Shown in pieces: positions 5,949 to 13,109 of a DNA stretch of 14,395 nucleotides. The stretch comes from Pseudomonadota bacterium (GTDB taxonomy: Bacteria > Pseudomonadota > Alphaproteobacteria > Rhizobiales > Xanthobacteraceae). Both the position numbers and the translations under genes were made by a program. The stretch is taken from assembly GCA_023449855.1 (NCBI GenBank), contig JAEXHR010000139.1, positions 1-14,395 of the forward strand, in the 5' to 3' direction. Numbering within the stretch: the first letter of the stretch is position 1; every line of letters starts with the position of its first letter. The notes under the pieces are model-generated. The model saw only the letters and a list, made by a program, of their open reading frames with translations, searched no databases and had not been told where the DNA came from.

Positions 5949-7409
5949 ATGATCCGCACAGGTGAAGAGTACAAACAGGGCATTCGCGATGGTCGCGAGG
6001 TCTGGATTGACGGCGAGCGCGTCAAGGATGTGACCGCGCATCCGGCGCTGAAGCCGATCATCGACGTCAAGGCCCGCATGTACGACATGGCGCATGAAGG
6101 GCGCTATGCCAACGATCTGACCTATGTGGAAGGCAATGAGAAGCACTCGATCTTCTACCGTCCGCCGACCGAGCAGAAGGACTGGCACGACAAGATCAAG
6201 GCTGTCGATCATGTCATGAAGGATATCGGTGGTGTCGTCACTCGTGTCGGCGACGAGACCATCGGCGAAATGTGGTCGCTGACTGACGGGCGCGATGTGC
6301 TGGCGGAGATCGATCCGCGCTTCGCCGCTAATATCGACCATCATATCCGTGCGGTGATCGAGAAGGACATCTTCCACGTCTCGGCCAATACCGATCCGAA
6401 GGGCGATCGCTCGCTGCCGCCGCAGCAGCAGGATCCGGACCTGATGGTCCACGTCACCCGCGAGACCGATGCCGGCATCATCATTCGCGGCGCCAAATAT
6501 GAGACTGCGGCGGCCTATGCCGATCAGGCCTATTTGAAGCCAACAGTTGGCGCCTGGGCCAATGAGAAGCTGTCCGATTATGCCGTGGGCTGCATCGTCA
6601 AGATGGGCGCGCCGGGCGTCAAGCACATCTGCCGCGGAGGCTTCGCCAATCGCAGCAGCGCCAATATCAAGGACTATCCGCTTGCCAACCGCTTCGACGA
6701 AGTCGAGGCGCTGGTGGTGTTCGATGATGTGCTGATCCCGTGGGAAGACGTGTTCTTCTATCGGCATACCCGCGCCGCGCAATTCGTGCGCTCGACGCTG
6801 CATCGCTATTCGGCATTCCCCTATGTGTTGCGCCTGCTCTACACCGCCGACATGATGATCGGTGCGGCCATGTGGAATGCGAAGCAGACCGGTCTCGACA
6901 AGCTCCAGTCGGTGAAGGAGAAGCTCGCCGATCTCGTCTGCTATCGCGAGGGCATCAACGCGCATCTGACCGCTTCAATCGCCATGGCCGAAAAGAGCCC
7001 GGGCGGCCTGCTGATGCCGCAGCAGTCGATGCTGTATGCCGGCCGCGTGTTCGCCTGCTCGCAGCTGCCGGCCATGATGCATATCGCCCGTGAACTCTGC
7101 GGCGGCCAGATCTGCATTACCCCGAATGCCGATGCGTTCGAGGCCGAGGGCAGTGGGAAATGGCTGAACAAGTTCTATTCGCTGAACGATCAGTGGCATG
7201 CCGACGACCGCCGCAAGCTGCTGGCTTTCGCCCGCGACTTGCTGAATTCGGACTATGCCGGTCATCGCCTGACCTTCGCGCAATTTGCGCAGGCACCACA
7301 CTTCAACCACTTGGCGGCTGTCTATAACAGTTTCGATTTCGCCGGGCCGCTGGATTTCGTGAAGAAGTCGGCCGGCCTGTCGGATCGCATCGACGGCGTG
7401 AAATCATGA
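5949..7409 (+). CDS. HpaB-family FADH2-dependent monooxygenase (4-hydroxyphenylacetate 3-hydroxylase family)
   Basis: A 486-residue oxygenase component of a two-component flavin monooxygenase; it uses reduced FAD made by a partner reductase, which is encoded next. AGGAG at 5937-5941 sets the start. The N-terminal HpaB domain (about 1-270) includes TGEEYKQGIRDGR and the flavin-region motif DPKGDRSLPPQQQ (149-161); the C-terminal acyl-CoA-dehydrogenase-like domain (about 280-480) includes RELCGGQICITPN. Where HpaB enzymes have a His before NPQ-x-DR (HxxxNPQ) for binding the phenol, this protein appears to have Ser145, so the substrate is likely not 4-hydroxyphenylacetate. The Cys ligands of the related [4Fe-4S] 4-hydroxybutyryl-CoA dehydratase are not evident near residues 95-110, so an oxygenase is favoured. 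It overlaps the flavin reductase (ATGA) and is probably controlled by the divergent LysR protein. Confidence 0.9.
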   Translation: MIRTGEEYKQGIRDGREVWIDGERVKDVTAHPALKPIIDVKARMYDMAHEGRYANDLTYVEGNEKHSIFYRPPTEQKDWHDKIKAVDHVMKDIGGVVTRVGDETIGEMWSLTDGRDVLAEIDPRFAANIDHHIRAVIEKDIFHVSANTDPKGDRSLPPQQQDPDLMVHVTRETDAGIIIRGAKYETAAAYADQAYLKPTVGAWANEKLSDYAVGCIVKMGAPGVKHICRGGFANRSSANIKDYPLANRFDEVEALVVFDDVLIPWEDVFFYRHTRAAQFVRSTLHRYSAFPYVLRLLYTADMMIGAAMWNAKQTGLDKLQSVKEKLADLVCYREGINAHLTASIAMAEKSPGGLLMPQQSMLYAGRVFACSQLPAMMHIARELCGGQICITPNADAFEAEGSGKWLNKFYSLNDQWHADDRRKLLAFARDLLNSDYAGHRLTFAQFAQAPHFNHLAAVYNSFDFAGPLDFVKKSAGLSDRIDGVKS

Positions 7410-7909
7410 CCGCGGTGCATCCGGTGGTTGATGTCGACAGTTTTCGCGATGCGATGCGGGCGACCGCATCGGGCGTCGCGGTGGTGACCACGGATGGTGA
7501 GGCCGGCCGCGCCGGCGTCACCGTCTCGTCGCTGTGCTCGCTGTCGATGGAGCCGCCCTCGGTGGTGTTCAGCGTTCACCGCGACAATCGGGGCCTCGCG
7601 CAACTTCTCAGCAATGGCGTATTTGTGGCCAATGTACTATCTGACACGCAGGAGCGCGTGGCCAGCAGCTTCGCCGGCCTGATCCCCGAACTACGCGACA
7701 ATCGTTTTCTCGCAGGTAGCTGGTCTGAACTGCTCACCGGCGCGCCGGCGCTCGACGATGCGCTGTGCAATTTCGATTGCCGCGTCGCCAGCGTGTTCGA
7801 CTTCGGCTCGCATCGCATCATTGCGGGCGAGGTGCTGAATGTCCGCAAACGGGCCGCGCTGCCTCTGATCTTTTCCGATCGCACCTTCCGTCGTCTCGCT
7901 GCCGCCTGA
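7406..7909 (+). CDS. Flavin reductase domain protein (HpaC/RutF-like), partner of the monooxygenase
   Basis: A 167-residue FMN/FAD reductase of the Flavin_Reduct family, which reduces flavin with NAD(P)H and passes it by diffusion to the oxygenase. Visible family features: FRDAMRATASGVAVVTTD at the N-terminus (residues 13-30), GVTVSSLCSLSMEPPSVVFSV (37-57, the flavin-phosphate region), FVANVLSDTQ (73-82) and the GSHRIIAGEV strand (134-143). The length is typical of short-chain HpaC and RutF types. Its start overlaps the monooxygenase stop and its stop overlaps the ribosome site of the RidA gene, so the three are one translational unit. Which flavin and which pyridine nucleotide it uses cannot be read from sequence. 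Confidence 0.92.
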   Translation: MTAVHPVVDVDSFRDAMRATASGVAVVTTDGEAGRAGVTVSSLCSLSMEPPSVVFSVHRDNRGLAQLLSNGVFVANVLSDTQERVASSFAGLIPELRDNRFLAGSWSELLTGAPALDDALCNFDCRVASVFDFGSHRIIAGEVLNVRKRAALPLIFSDRTFRRLAAA

Positions 7910-7919
7910 GGATTTGTCC

Positions 7920-8330
7920 ATGACCACCCATCAGCGTTTTCGCAAGTTCAATACCAAGGACGCCTATCCCGAGCAGTCGCTCGACAACGATGTCTGCATG
8001 GTCGTGCGGGCCAACAACACCGTCTATGTGCGCGGCCAGACTGCGATGGATCTCGACGGCAAGATCGTTGGCGTTGGCGATGCCGCCGCGCAGACGGAAA
8101 ATGCCATGGCATGCGCCAAGGTGCTGCTGGAAGAGGCAGGTTCGAAGCTCGAGGACGTCGTCAAGATCGTCATCTATATCACCGATCGTGCCTATCGCGA
8201 GCCCGTCTATCGCGTCGTCGGCAAGTGGCTGAAGGGCGTCTATCCGGTCTCGACAGGGATCATCGTTCAGGGGCTCGCCAAGCCGGAATATCTCATGGAA
8301 ATCGACATCATCGCGGAAATCCCGGCGTAA
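7920..8330 (+). CDS. RidA/YjgF/YER057c/UK114-family protein lacking the canonical catalytic Arg
   Basis: A 136-residue RidA-family protein. The start at 7920 has GAGGA at 7908-7912, 7 bases away; a TTG at 7914 in the same frame is less likely. RidA enzymes hydrolyse enamines and imines with an Arg in a PAR-x-x-VEV strand; here the strand reads PVSTGIIVQGL, so Ser111 occupies that place, while the later Glu127 (LMEIDIIAEI) is kept. It therefore belongs with the Arg-less Rid subfamilies, which are reported not to show standard imine deaminase activity. The GLAKPEYLMEI stretch resembles the corresponding part of RutC (GLVKPDALVEI). Its place after an oxygenase and flavin reductase points to handling an unstable nitrogen-containing product; this is inference. 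Confidence 0.9.
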   Translation: MTTHQRFRKFNTKDAYPEQSLDNDVCMVVRANNTVYVRGQTAMDLDGKIVGVGDAAAQTENAMACAKVLLEEAGSKLEDVVKIVIYITDRAYREPVYRVVGKWLKGVYPVSTGIIVQGLAKPEYLMEIDIIAEIPA

Positions 8331-8435
8331 CCACGCGTCTCCTCGCCGGCACGACAGCAATCAATCGGGCGTTTGCGGCTTCATCTTTCGCGGGATCGAT
8401 GAAGGTGGTCACGTGCGCCCGTTTGACGGAAATTC

Positions 8436-8449
8436 TTGAGATAAATCAA
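8436..8449. promoter_or_regulatory. FNR/FixK-type box, TTGA-N6-TCAA
   Basis: TTGAGATAAATCAA differs by one base from the FNR consensus TTGAT-N4-ATCAA and satisfies the looser FixK/Anr pattern TTGA-N6-TCAA. It ends 6 bases before the sigma-54 -24 element, with its centre near -38.5 of the predicted start. A bound regulator there would probably overlap the sigma-54 polymerase footprint, so repression is as likely as activation. I saw no good -10 element for a class II sigma-70 promoter. Confidence 0.45.
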
Positions 8450-8454
8450 TAGTC

Positions 8455-8470
8455 TGGCACGATGTTTGCT
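8455..8470 (+). promoter_or_regulatory. Sigma-54 (RpoN) promoter of the ABC transporter operon
   Basis: TGGCACG, four bases (ATGT), then TTGCT: a match at every strongly conserved sigma-54 position, with GG and GC 12 bases apart. The predicted start is near 8481, giving a leader of about 26 bases that contains the GTGAGG ribosome site (8494-8499) of the binding-protein gene at 8507. Such geometry strongly supports a working promoter. It needs an AAA+ activator, probably bound in 8331-8435, where no clear paired site was found. Confidence 0.85.
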
Positions 8471-8506
8471 TTTCTTTCCACGTCATAATCCTTGTGAGGT
8501 TTCGAG

Positions 8507-9544
8507 ATGAAGCGCGCCTTGAAGTTTACTGCATTGATGTTGCTGTCGACGCTCGCCATCGGCGGACAGGCGTCTGCTCAGGAGAAGCTGGTGGTCAGCA
8601 CCTGGGGTGGAAGTTTCCGCGATCTGATTGATGAAGCGATTGCGAAGAAATTCACGGCCGAGACGGGTGTGAAGGTCGAATACATCACCGGCGGCACGAT
8701 CGATCGTCTCAATCAGGCCAAGCTGGCCGCCGCCAAGCCGGAGAGCGACGTCACCTTCACGACCGCACATGTCGGCTGGCTCTATGCCAATGATAATCTG
8801 TTCGAGAAGCTCGACATGGCGAAGGTTCCGAACGCCAGCCATCTTGTCGAACAGGCCAAGATCAGCCCGTATCACATCGGCGCCTGGGCCTATGTCTACA
8901 CCATCGGCTATCTACCCGATCGTCTGCCGAAAGGCGTCAGTTTTGAGAGCTGGGAAGGTCTCTGGAATCCCGCGCTCAAGGGCATGATCTCGTCACCGGA
9001 TTTCGATCCGAGCCATGTGATGGTTGTTGCCGCGAAACTGTCGGGCGGCGATGCGTCCAACTGGGAAGTCGGTGAGGCCAAGATGAAGGCGCTGAAGCCG
9101 AACTATAAGGCGTTCTACACCAATGACGCCAACAGCCAGCAGTTGTTCGCCACGGGCGAAACCCCGGTGCAGGTCGTGCTGTCGATGAACGCTTATTACA
9201 TGCAGAACCAGGGCGTGCCGATCAAGCTGGCGATCCCGAAGGAGGGCGCGGTGCTTGGTGTCGACACCATGGGCATCACCAAGGGCTCGACCAAGGCCGA
9301 TCTCGCCTACAAGTTCATCAATACGGCACTCGATCCCGATGTGCAGGCGAAGATCGCCGAACTGAAGAAGGGCAGCCCGGTCGTGAACAACGCCAAGGTC
9401 AAGCCCGAGATCGCGGCACTGCCCGGCGTGTTCACCACGGCGGATCAATGGGCGAAGCAGAGCCTGGTGATCGATGCCAAGCTGCGGGCTGAGAAGACCG
9501 GCACCTGGCGCAAGTGGTTCACTGAGAACATCATGGCTCCGTAA
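8507..9544 (+). CDS. ABC transporter periplasmic substrate-binding protein, PotD/PotF-like (type II)
   Basis: A 345-residue extracellular solute-binding protein of the spermidine/putrescine-type family (SBP_bac_6/8 fold). The start at 8507 has GTGAGG 7 bases upstream. A Sec signal peptide occupies residues 1-24 (KRALKFTALMLLSTLAIGG, cleavage ASA/QEK). The mature protein begins LVVSTWGGSFRDLIDEAIAK, the usual opening of this subfamily, followed by FTAETGVKVEY. LPKGVSFESWEGLWNP (about 144-159) is the familiar hinge-region stretch. It is the first gene of an importer operon driven by the sigma-54 promoter 37-52 bases upstream. A stem-loop after it probably raises its level relative to the permeases. 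In alphaproteobacteria this subfamily serves many amines, opines and small N-compounds; the ligand is unknown, and polyamine should not be assumed. Confidence 0.93.
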   Translation: MKRALKFTALMLLSTLAIGGQASAQEKLVVSTWGGSFRDLIDEAIAKKFTAETGVKVEYITGGTIDRLNQAKLAAAKPESDVTFTTAHVGWLYANDNLFEKLDMAKVPNASHLVEQAKISPYHIGAWAYVYTIGYLPDRLPKGVSFESWEGLWNPALKGMISSPDFDPSHVMVVAAKLSGGDASNWEVGEAKMKALKPNYKAFYTNDANSQQLFATGETPVQVVLSMNAYYMQNQGVPIKLAIPKEGAVLGVDTMGITKGSTKADLAYKFINTALDPDVQAKIAELKKGSPVVNNAKVKPEIAALPGVFTTADQWAKQSLVIDAKLRAEKTGTWRKWFTENIMAP

Positions 9545-9552
9545 GAGTCTCC

Positions 9553-9589
9553 GGTGCGCGGTCCGGCTGATCTGCTCGGATCGCGCCCC
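9553..9589 (+). terminator. Large stem-loop between binding protein and permease genes (attenuator / mRNA stabiliser)
   Basis: GGTGCGCGGTCCG (9553-9565) pairs with CGGATCGCGCCCC (9577-9589): 13 positions with one mismatch and one G-U, around an 11-base loop. It starts 9 bases after the binding-protein stop codon. The following bases are only mildly T-rich (ATCGTTCTGTTGTC), so partial termination or protection of the upstream mRNA is likelier than full stop. This is the expected place for a device that makes the binding protein more abundant than the membrane parts. Confidence 0.65.
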
Positions 9590-9622
9590 ATCGTTCTGTT
9601 GTCGTCCTCGCCGAGTTGATCC

Positions 9623-10477
9623 ATGAACACACGTCCATTCCTGGGATGGTTTGTCTCGCCGGCTGGCCTCGTCGCTGTGGGCCTGCTGGCTGCGATGCTC
9701 GCTGTGTTTCAGTACAGCGTGCGCGCCTATGTGCCAGGTTCGCTTGAGGTCGGCGGGTTCACCTGGGCGAATTTCGAGGCCATGCTGCGGCCGCTTTATG
9801 CGCTAGCCTTCTGGAACACGGTGCTGATCTGTTTCGAGACGGCTGTGTTCACTCTGCTGCTGGCTTATCCGCTCGCCTATGCGCTGACGCGCACCACCAA
9901 TTCTGCGCTGCGCTCCTTCATCCTTATCGTGTCGGTGACCCCGTTGTTTCTCGGCGAGGTGGTGCGGACCTATTCCTGGATGATCGTGCTCGGTAACAAC
10001 GGCTTCCTGAATTCGCTGTTGCTCAAGACTGGCCTCATCGAACGTCCGCTGCAGATGATGTTCACCGCCGGCGGCGTGGTCGCGGCGCTGGTGCATGTCA
10101 CCATGCCTATCATGGTCATCATGCTGGCGGCGGCGCTGTCGCATATCGATCGTAACTACGAGAAGGCGGCCGAGAGCCTCGGCGCTGGCCCGGTTCGCAT
10201 CTTCATGACCATCACGCTGCCACTGTCGATGCCCGGCATCGTCGCCGGCTTTTCGACGGCCTTTGCATGGACCTTCAGCGCCTTCGCGACGCCGCAACTG
10301 ATCGGCGGCGGCCGTGTCGCTACGGTCTCGACATTGATCTACCAGCTCGGCTTCTCGTCCTTCAACTTCCCGTTCGCCGCCAGCCTGTCCATCATCGGTC
10401 TTGCGCTCTCGCTGGCCGTGATCGCACTGCTGAAGAAGGCCGCGAGCCCCCTCGAACGTATGGCAGGCACCACGTGA
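9623..10477 (+). CDS. ABC transporter permease, PotB/PotH-like
   Basis: A 284-residue inner-membrane permease of the BPD_transp_1 family, about six transmembrane helices by eye (first near residues 11-32, then about 62-86, 97-122, 150-172, 205-228 and 252-273). The ATPase-contact EAA loop is at about 180-205 (YEKAAESLGAGPVRIFMTIT, then a Pro-rich end). The start at 9623 has only a weak GAG upstream; the length fits the family. It forms the membrane channel with the next gene, whose GTG start overlaps its stop (GTGA). It is the second gene of the importer operon, separated from the binding protein by 78 bases with a stem-loop. Confidence 0.92.
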   Translation: MNTRPFLGWFVSPAGLVAVGLLAAMLAVFQYSVRAYVPGSLEVGGFTWANFEAMLRPLYALAFWNTVLICFETAVFTLLLAYPLAYALTRTTNSALRSFILIVSVTPLFLGEVVRTYSWMIVLGNNGFLNSLLLKTGLIERPLQMMFTAGGVVAALVHVTMPIMVIMLAAALSHIDRNYEKAAESLGAGPVRIFMTITLPLSMPGIVAGFSTAFAWTFSAFATPQLIGGGRVATVSTLIYQLGFSSFNFPFAASLSIIGLALSLAVIALLKKAASPLERMAGTT

Positions 10478-11289
10478 AGCGTTCACCCGGCATGCTGATG
10501 CTGCGATGGTCGGGCCGTATCCTGGTTGCCGCCATTCTCCTGTTCGTCTTGCTTCCCGGCGTCGTGGTGGCGATATCGGCCTTCAATGATCGCGCGATCC
10601 TGCAATTTCCGCCGCAATCATGGTCGCTGCGCTGGTTCTGGCGCGCTTTCTCCTATGCCGATTTTGCAAAGGGATTCTGGAACGGCCTAACGGTGACGGT
10701 TTGGGCATCGACCATTGCGGTCGTGATCGGTTCGGCCTTCGCGTTTGCGATCCATCGCTACAAATTCGCGCTGCGCGATCTGCTCGAAGGCATCCTGCTG
10801 TCGCCACTCATCATTCCGCACTACACTATCGGCCTCGGCGTTCTCATCCTTGCCTCGCAGACCGGCGTCGGCCGTGGATTCCCGCTCGTGATCTTCGCGC
10901 ATGTGGTGATGGTGCTGCCTTTCGTGATGCGCAGCACTTACATCTCGCTGGAGAATCTCGATACCCGGCTGGAGCTCGCTGCGTCCAGCCTTGGCGCCAC
11001 CCCGCTGCGGATCCTGTTCACGGTCACGATTCCGCTTCTGATCCCGGGTCTGCTCAGCGGCTGGCTGTTCGCCGCGATCCTGTCCTTCAACGAATTCACC
11101 GCGACGCTGTTCGTCAGCAGTCAGGCGACGCAGACGCTGCCAGTCGCCATGTACAACTATGTGCGCGAATTCGCGGATCCCACGCTGGCCGCGTTGTCGG
11201 TCATCTACATCGTCGTGACTGCGACCTTGCTCACCATCGCCAATTCCTTCCTGGGCCTCGGGAAAATCCTGAATGTTGATGCGCACTGA
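10474..11289 (+). CDS. ABC transporter permease, PotC/PotI-like
   Basis: A 271-residue inner-membrane permease, second subunit of the channel. The frame is open from 10267 inside the previous gene, but the start is placed at GTG 10474 because it overlaps that gene's TGA (GTGA, translational coupling) and yields a family-like N-terminus (KRSPGMLMLRWSGRILVAA). ATG codons at 10492 and 10498 are alternatives without a ribosome site. First helix about residues 14-36. The EAA loop is at about 166-192 (LELAASSLGATPLRILFTVT). AFNDRAILQFPPQSWSLRWF after helix 1 is the periplasmic stretch typical of PotC/PotI types. It overlaps the ATPase gene by 17 bases. Confidence 0.92.
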   Translation: MKRSPGMLMLRWSGRILVAAILLFVLLPGVVVAISAFNDRAILQFPPQSWSLRWFWRAFSYADFAKGFWNGLTVTVWASTIAVVIGSAFAFAIHRYKFALRDLLEGILLSPLIIPHYTIGLGVLILASQTGVGRGFPLVIFAHVVMVLPFVMRSTYISLENLDTRLELAASSLGATPLRILFTVTIPLLIPGLLSGWLFAAILSFNEFTATLFVSSQATQTLPVAMYNYVREFADPTLAALSVIYIVVTATLLTIANSFLGLGKILNVDAH

Positions 11290-12421
11290 TCCGATGACCG
11301 AGACTTCTTCGCAGCCGGGGGGCGACAGAACACGCCCCGCCGTCCAGCTTGACGGCGTTACCAAGCGCTTTGGCGACTCCACGGCGTTGCATGAAGCCTG
11401 GCTCAAGATCCGGCCGAGCGAGTTCATGACCCTGCTGGGTCCGTCCGGTTGCGGAAAGACGACGCTGCTCAATCTCGTCGCCGGTTTTCTCGAAGCCGAT
11501 AATGGCGAGATCTTCATCGATGGTGAGCTGGTGACCGCGACGCCCGCGCATATGCGCGAGATCGGCATCGTATTCCAGAACTATGCGCTGTTCCCGCATA
11601 TGAGTGTGGCCAAGAATGTCGCTTACGGCCTCAAGACCCGCGGCGTCGAGAAGAAGGAAATCGCGCGTCGGGTCGACGAGGCGCTGGCGCTGGTGAAGCT
11701 CTCGGGCTTTGCCGATCGCAAACCGCGCCAGTTGTCTGGTGGCCAGCAGCAGCGCGTGGCGCTGGCCCGCGCGCTGGTCATCAAGCCGAAGGTCCTGCTG
11801 CTCGACGAGCCGTTTTCGGCGCTGGACAAGAATTTACGCGGTTCGATGCAGGTCGAGCTCAAGCAGATCCAGCGCGAACTCGGTGTCACCACCATTTTCG
11901 TTACTCATGATCAGGGTGAGGCATTGTCAATGTCGGATCGCATCGCGGTCATGTCGGCGGGCCGCATTCGCCAGATTGCCGCACCTGACGATATCTATCG
12001 CCGTCCGGCGGATCGTTTCGTCGCATCCTTTGTCGGCGACGCCAATATCCTTGGCGGACAACTGATTGAGAAGCGCAACGAGACCGCAGTGATTTCGATT
12101 GGCGATATCCGTGTCGAGGTCCCTGCCGCGCCGCTCGCAGAGCTCTCGGCAGGCGATGTCGTGGACGTCTTTGTACGCCCCGAACATCTGTCGGTCACCC
12201 CCCGTGGGGCGTTGGGATCGTTGCCCGGTACCGTGACAACCCAGGTGTTCCAGGGCGGCCATGTCGATCTCTATATCGATGCACCCGGCAGCGCACGGGA
12301 GCGCGTTCTGCTGCGGTCGCCGGGCATTGCGGCGCTGTCGTCCTGTCCAGTCGGAGCCGAAATCGGATTGACGATCGTATCCGACGATATCGTCGCGTTT
12401 CCGCAGGACACGTCGACGTGA
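11273..12421 (+). CDS. ABC transporter ATP-binding protein, PotA/PotG-like
   Basis: A 382-residue ATPase energising the importer from the cytoplasmic side. Walker A GPSGCGKTT (56-64), Q-loop Gln102 (VFQNYALFPHM), signature LSGGQQQR (154-161), Walker B VLLLDEP (174-180), D-loop SALD and switch His212 (THDQ) are all intact. A C-terminal TOBE-type regulatory domain follows (about 285-375, with VFVRPEHLSV). The start is given at ATG 11273, 9 bases after GGGA; in-frame ATGs at 11279 and 11294 are possible and would trim only a disordered N-terminus. It is the last gene of the operon, meeting the minus-strand DUF1028 gene tail to tail with 11 bases between stops. Confidence 0.94.
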   Translation: MLMRTDPMTETSSQPGGDRTRPAVQLDGVTKRFGDSTALHEAWLKIRPSEFMTLLGPSGCGKTTLLNLVAGFLEADNGEIFIDGELVTATPAHMREIGIVFQNYALFPHMSVAKNVAYGLKTRGVEKKEIARRVDEALALVKLSGFADRKPRQLSGGQQQRVALARALVIKPKVLLLDEPFSALDKNLRGSMQVELKQIQRELGVTTIFVTHDQGEALSMSDRIAVMSAGRIRQIAAPDDIYRRPADRFVASFVGDANILGGQLIEKRNETAVISIGDIRVEVPAAPLAELSAGDVVDVFVRPEHLSVTPRGALGSLPGTVTTQVFQGGHVDLYIDAPGSARERVLLRSPGIAALSSCPVGAEIGLTIVSDDIVAFPQDTST

Positions 12422-12432
12422 CGCGCATGCAT

Positions 12433-13086
12433 CTAGAAAGACGGCGCGGCGGCCGGATTCATCGCGCGCGCGACATAGTCCTTCTGCTGCGGCCGGTAGC
12501 GTTCCCACAATGCGCGGAGCTGACCGATCGGGGCATCGTGCCAGTCGACGCGCAGATCGACCACCGGCCAGTCGAACATATGCGCCACATGCAGGCCAGC
12601 GGCGTGTTCGTCATCGGTCTCGCCGCCGGCGTCGAGGCCGGCTTCCAGCGCCGACATCAACCGTTCAGCCAGCGGCTGTCCGGCCGTTGCCTCGAACTTT
12701 GCTATCATCACGGCCGGGACTTTTTCATCGACCAGCAGATTGCCCATCGCAAGACAGCCGGCGCCTTGCGCAATGCCGACGATCGGCAGAGCCTGAGCGC
12801 CGGAGTGCCATACCACTTGGCCGTAACGATCGATGACGCCGACCTGGCGCCAGGCTGGCTGCGGAGTGCCCTGGGTCAAATTGCCGAGCACGGCGCCTGC
12901 GCCGAGTCCCTGGCGCAGCAGCGCGAGGCCGGTCGGCCCCAGCGATGGATCGGTGACATTCTGCGACACCACGAGGCCGAGCGGTCCGACCCAGGCACAT
13001 CGCGCCGGCACGGCAATGCTCGACGACGTGATGGCGATGCCGAACGCGCCAGTCTCCGGACATCGTGCCGAAATGGAATAGGTCAT
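12433..13086 (-). CDS. DUF1028 family protein (putative Ntn-hydrolase-like)
   Basis: A 217-residue protein of the DUF1028 family. The start at 13086 is 7 bases from GGGAG (13094-13098); an ATG immediately before it (13089) is only 4 bases away. The N-terminus MTYSISARCPETGAFGIAI and the stretch TDPSLGPTGLALLRQGL are the family's hallmarks. The family is related by fold to N-terminal-nucleophile hydrolases, and the Thr after the start Met could be the nucleophile, but no activity is established to my knowledge. It carries an acidic DAGGETDDEHAAGLHV stretch near residues 155-170, also typical. It is divergent from the M20 deacylase, with 39 bases between starts, so the two probably share regulation and a pathway. 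Confidence 0.85.
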   Translation of the reverse strand: MTYSISARCPETGAFGIAITSSSIAVPARCAWVGPLGLVVSQNVTDPSLGPTGLALLRQGLGAGAVLGNLTQGTPQPAWRQVGVIDRYGQVVWHSGAQALPIVGIAQGAGCLAMGNLLVDEKVPAVMIAKFEATAGQPLAERLMSALEAGLDAGGETDDEHAAGLHVAHMFDWPVVDLRVDWHDAPIGQLRALWERYRPQQKDYVARAMNPAAAPSF

Positions 13087-13109
13087 CATACTGCTCCCGT
13101 AAGCGTCAA

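Noticed and set aside
5946..6965. Minus-strand open frame of 339 codons
   Set aside because: It lies wholly opposite the HpaB-family oxygenase and is a GC-rich shadow.
5949..7409. 4-hydroxybutyryl-CoA dehydratase instead of a monooxygenase
   Set aside because: The iron-sulphur cysteines expected in that enzyme are not evident, and a flavin reductase gene is directly coupled.
8410..8415. CACGTG as part of an NtrC-type activator site upstream of the sigma-54 promoter
   Set aside because: The symmetry does not extend beyond six bases and does not fit the NtrC pattern of paired GCAC/GTGC half-sites.
8423..8451. Possible sigma-70 promoter TTGACG-N17-TCAATA before the importer
   Set aside because: The -10 is a poor match, and the perfect sigma-54 promoter a few bases downstream explains the gene better.
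9803..10486. Minus-strand open frame of 227 codons, His/Asp/Arg rich
   Set aside because: It is the shadow of a permease gene; the composition is typical of antisense to membrane proteins.
12409..12420. Perfect palindrome CACGTCGACGTG at the end of the ATPase gene
   Set aside because: It has no loop and so cannot form a proper hairpin; it lies in coding sequence and is short enough to be chance in GC-rich DNA.
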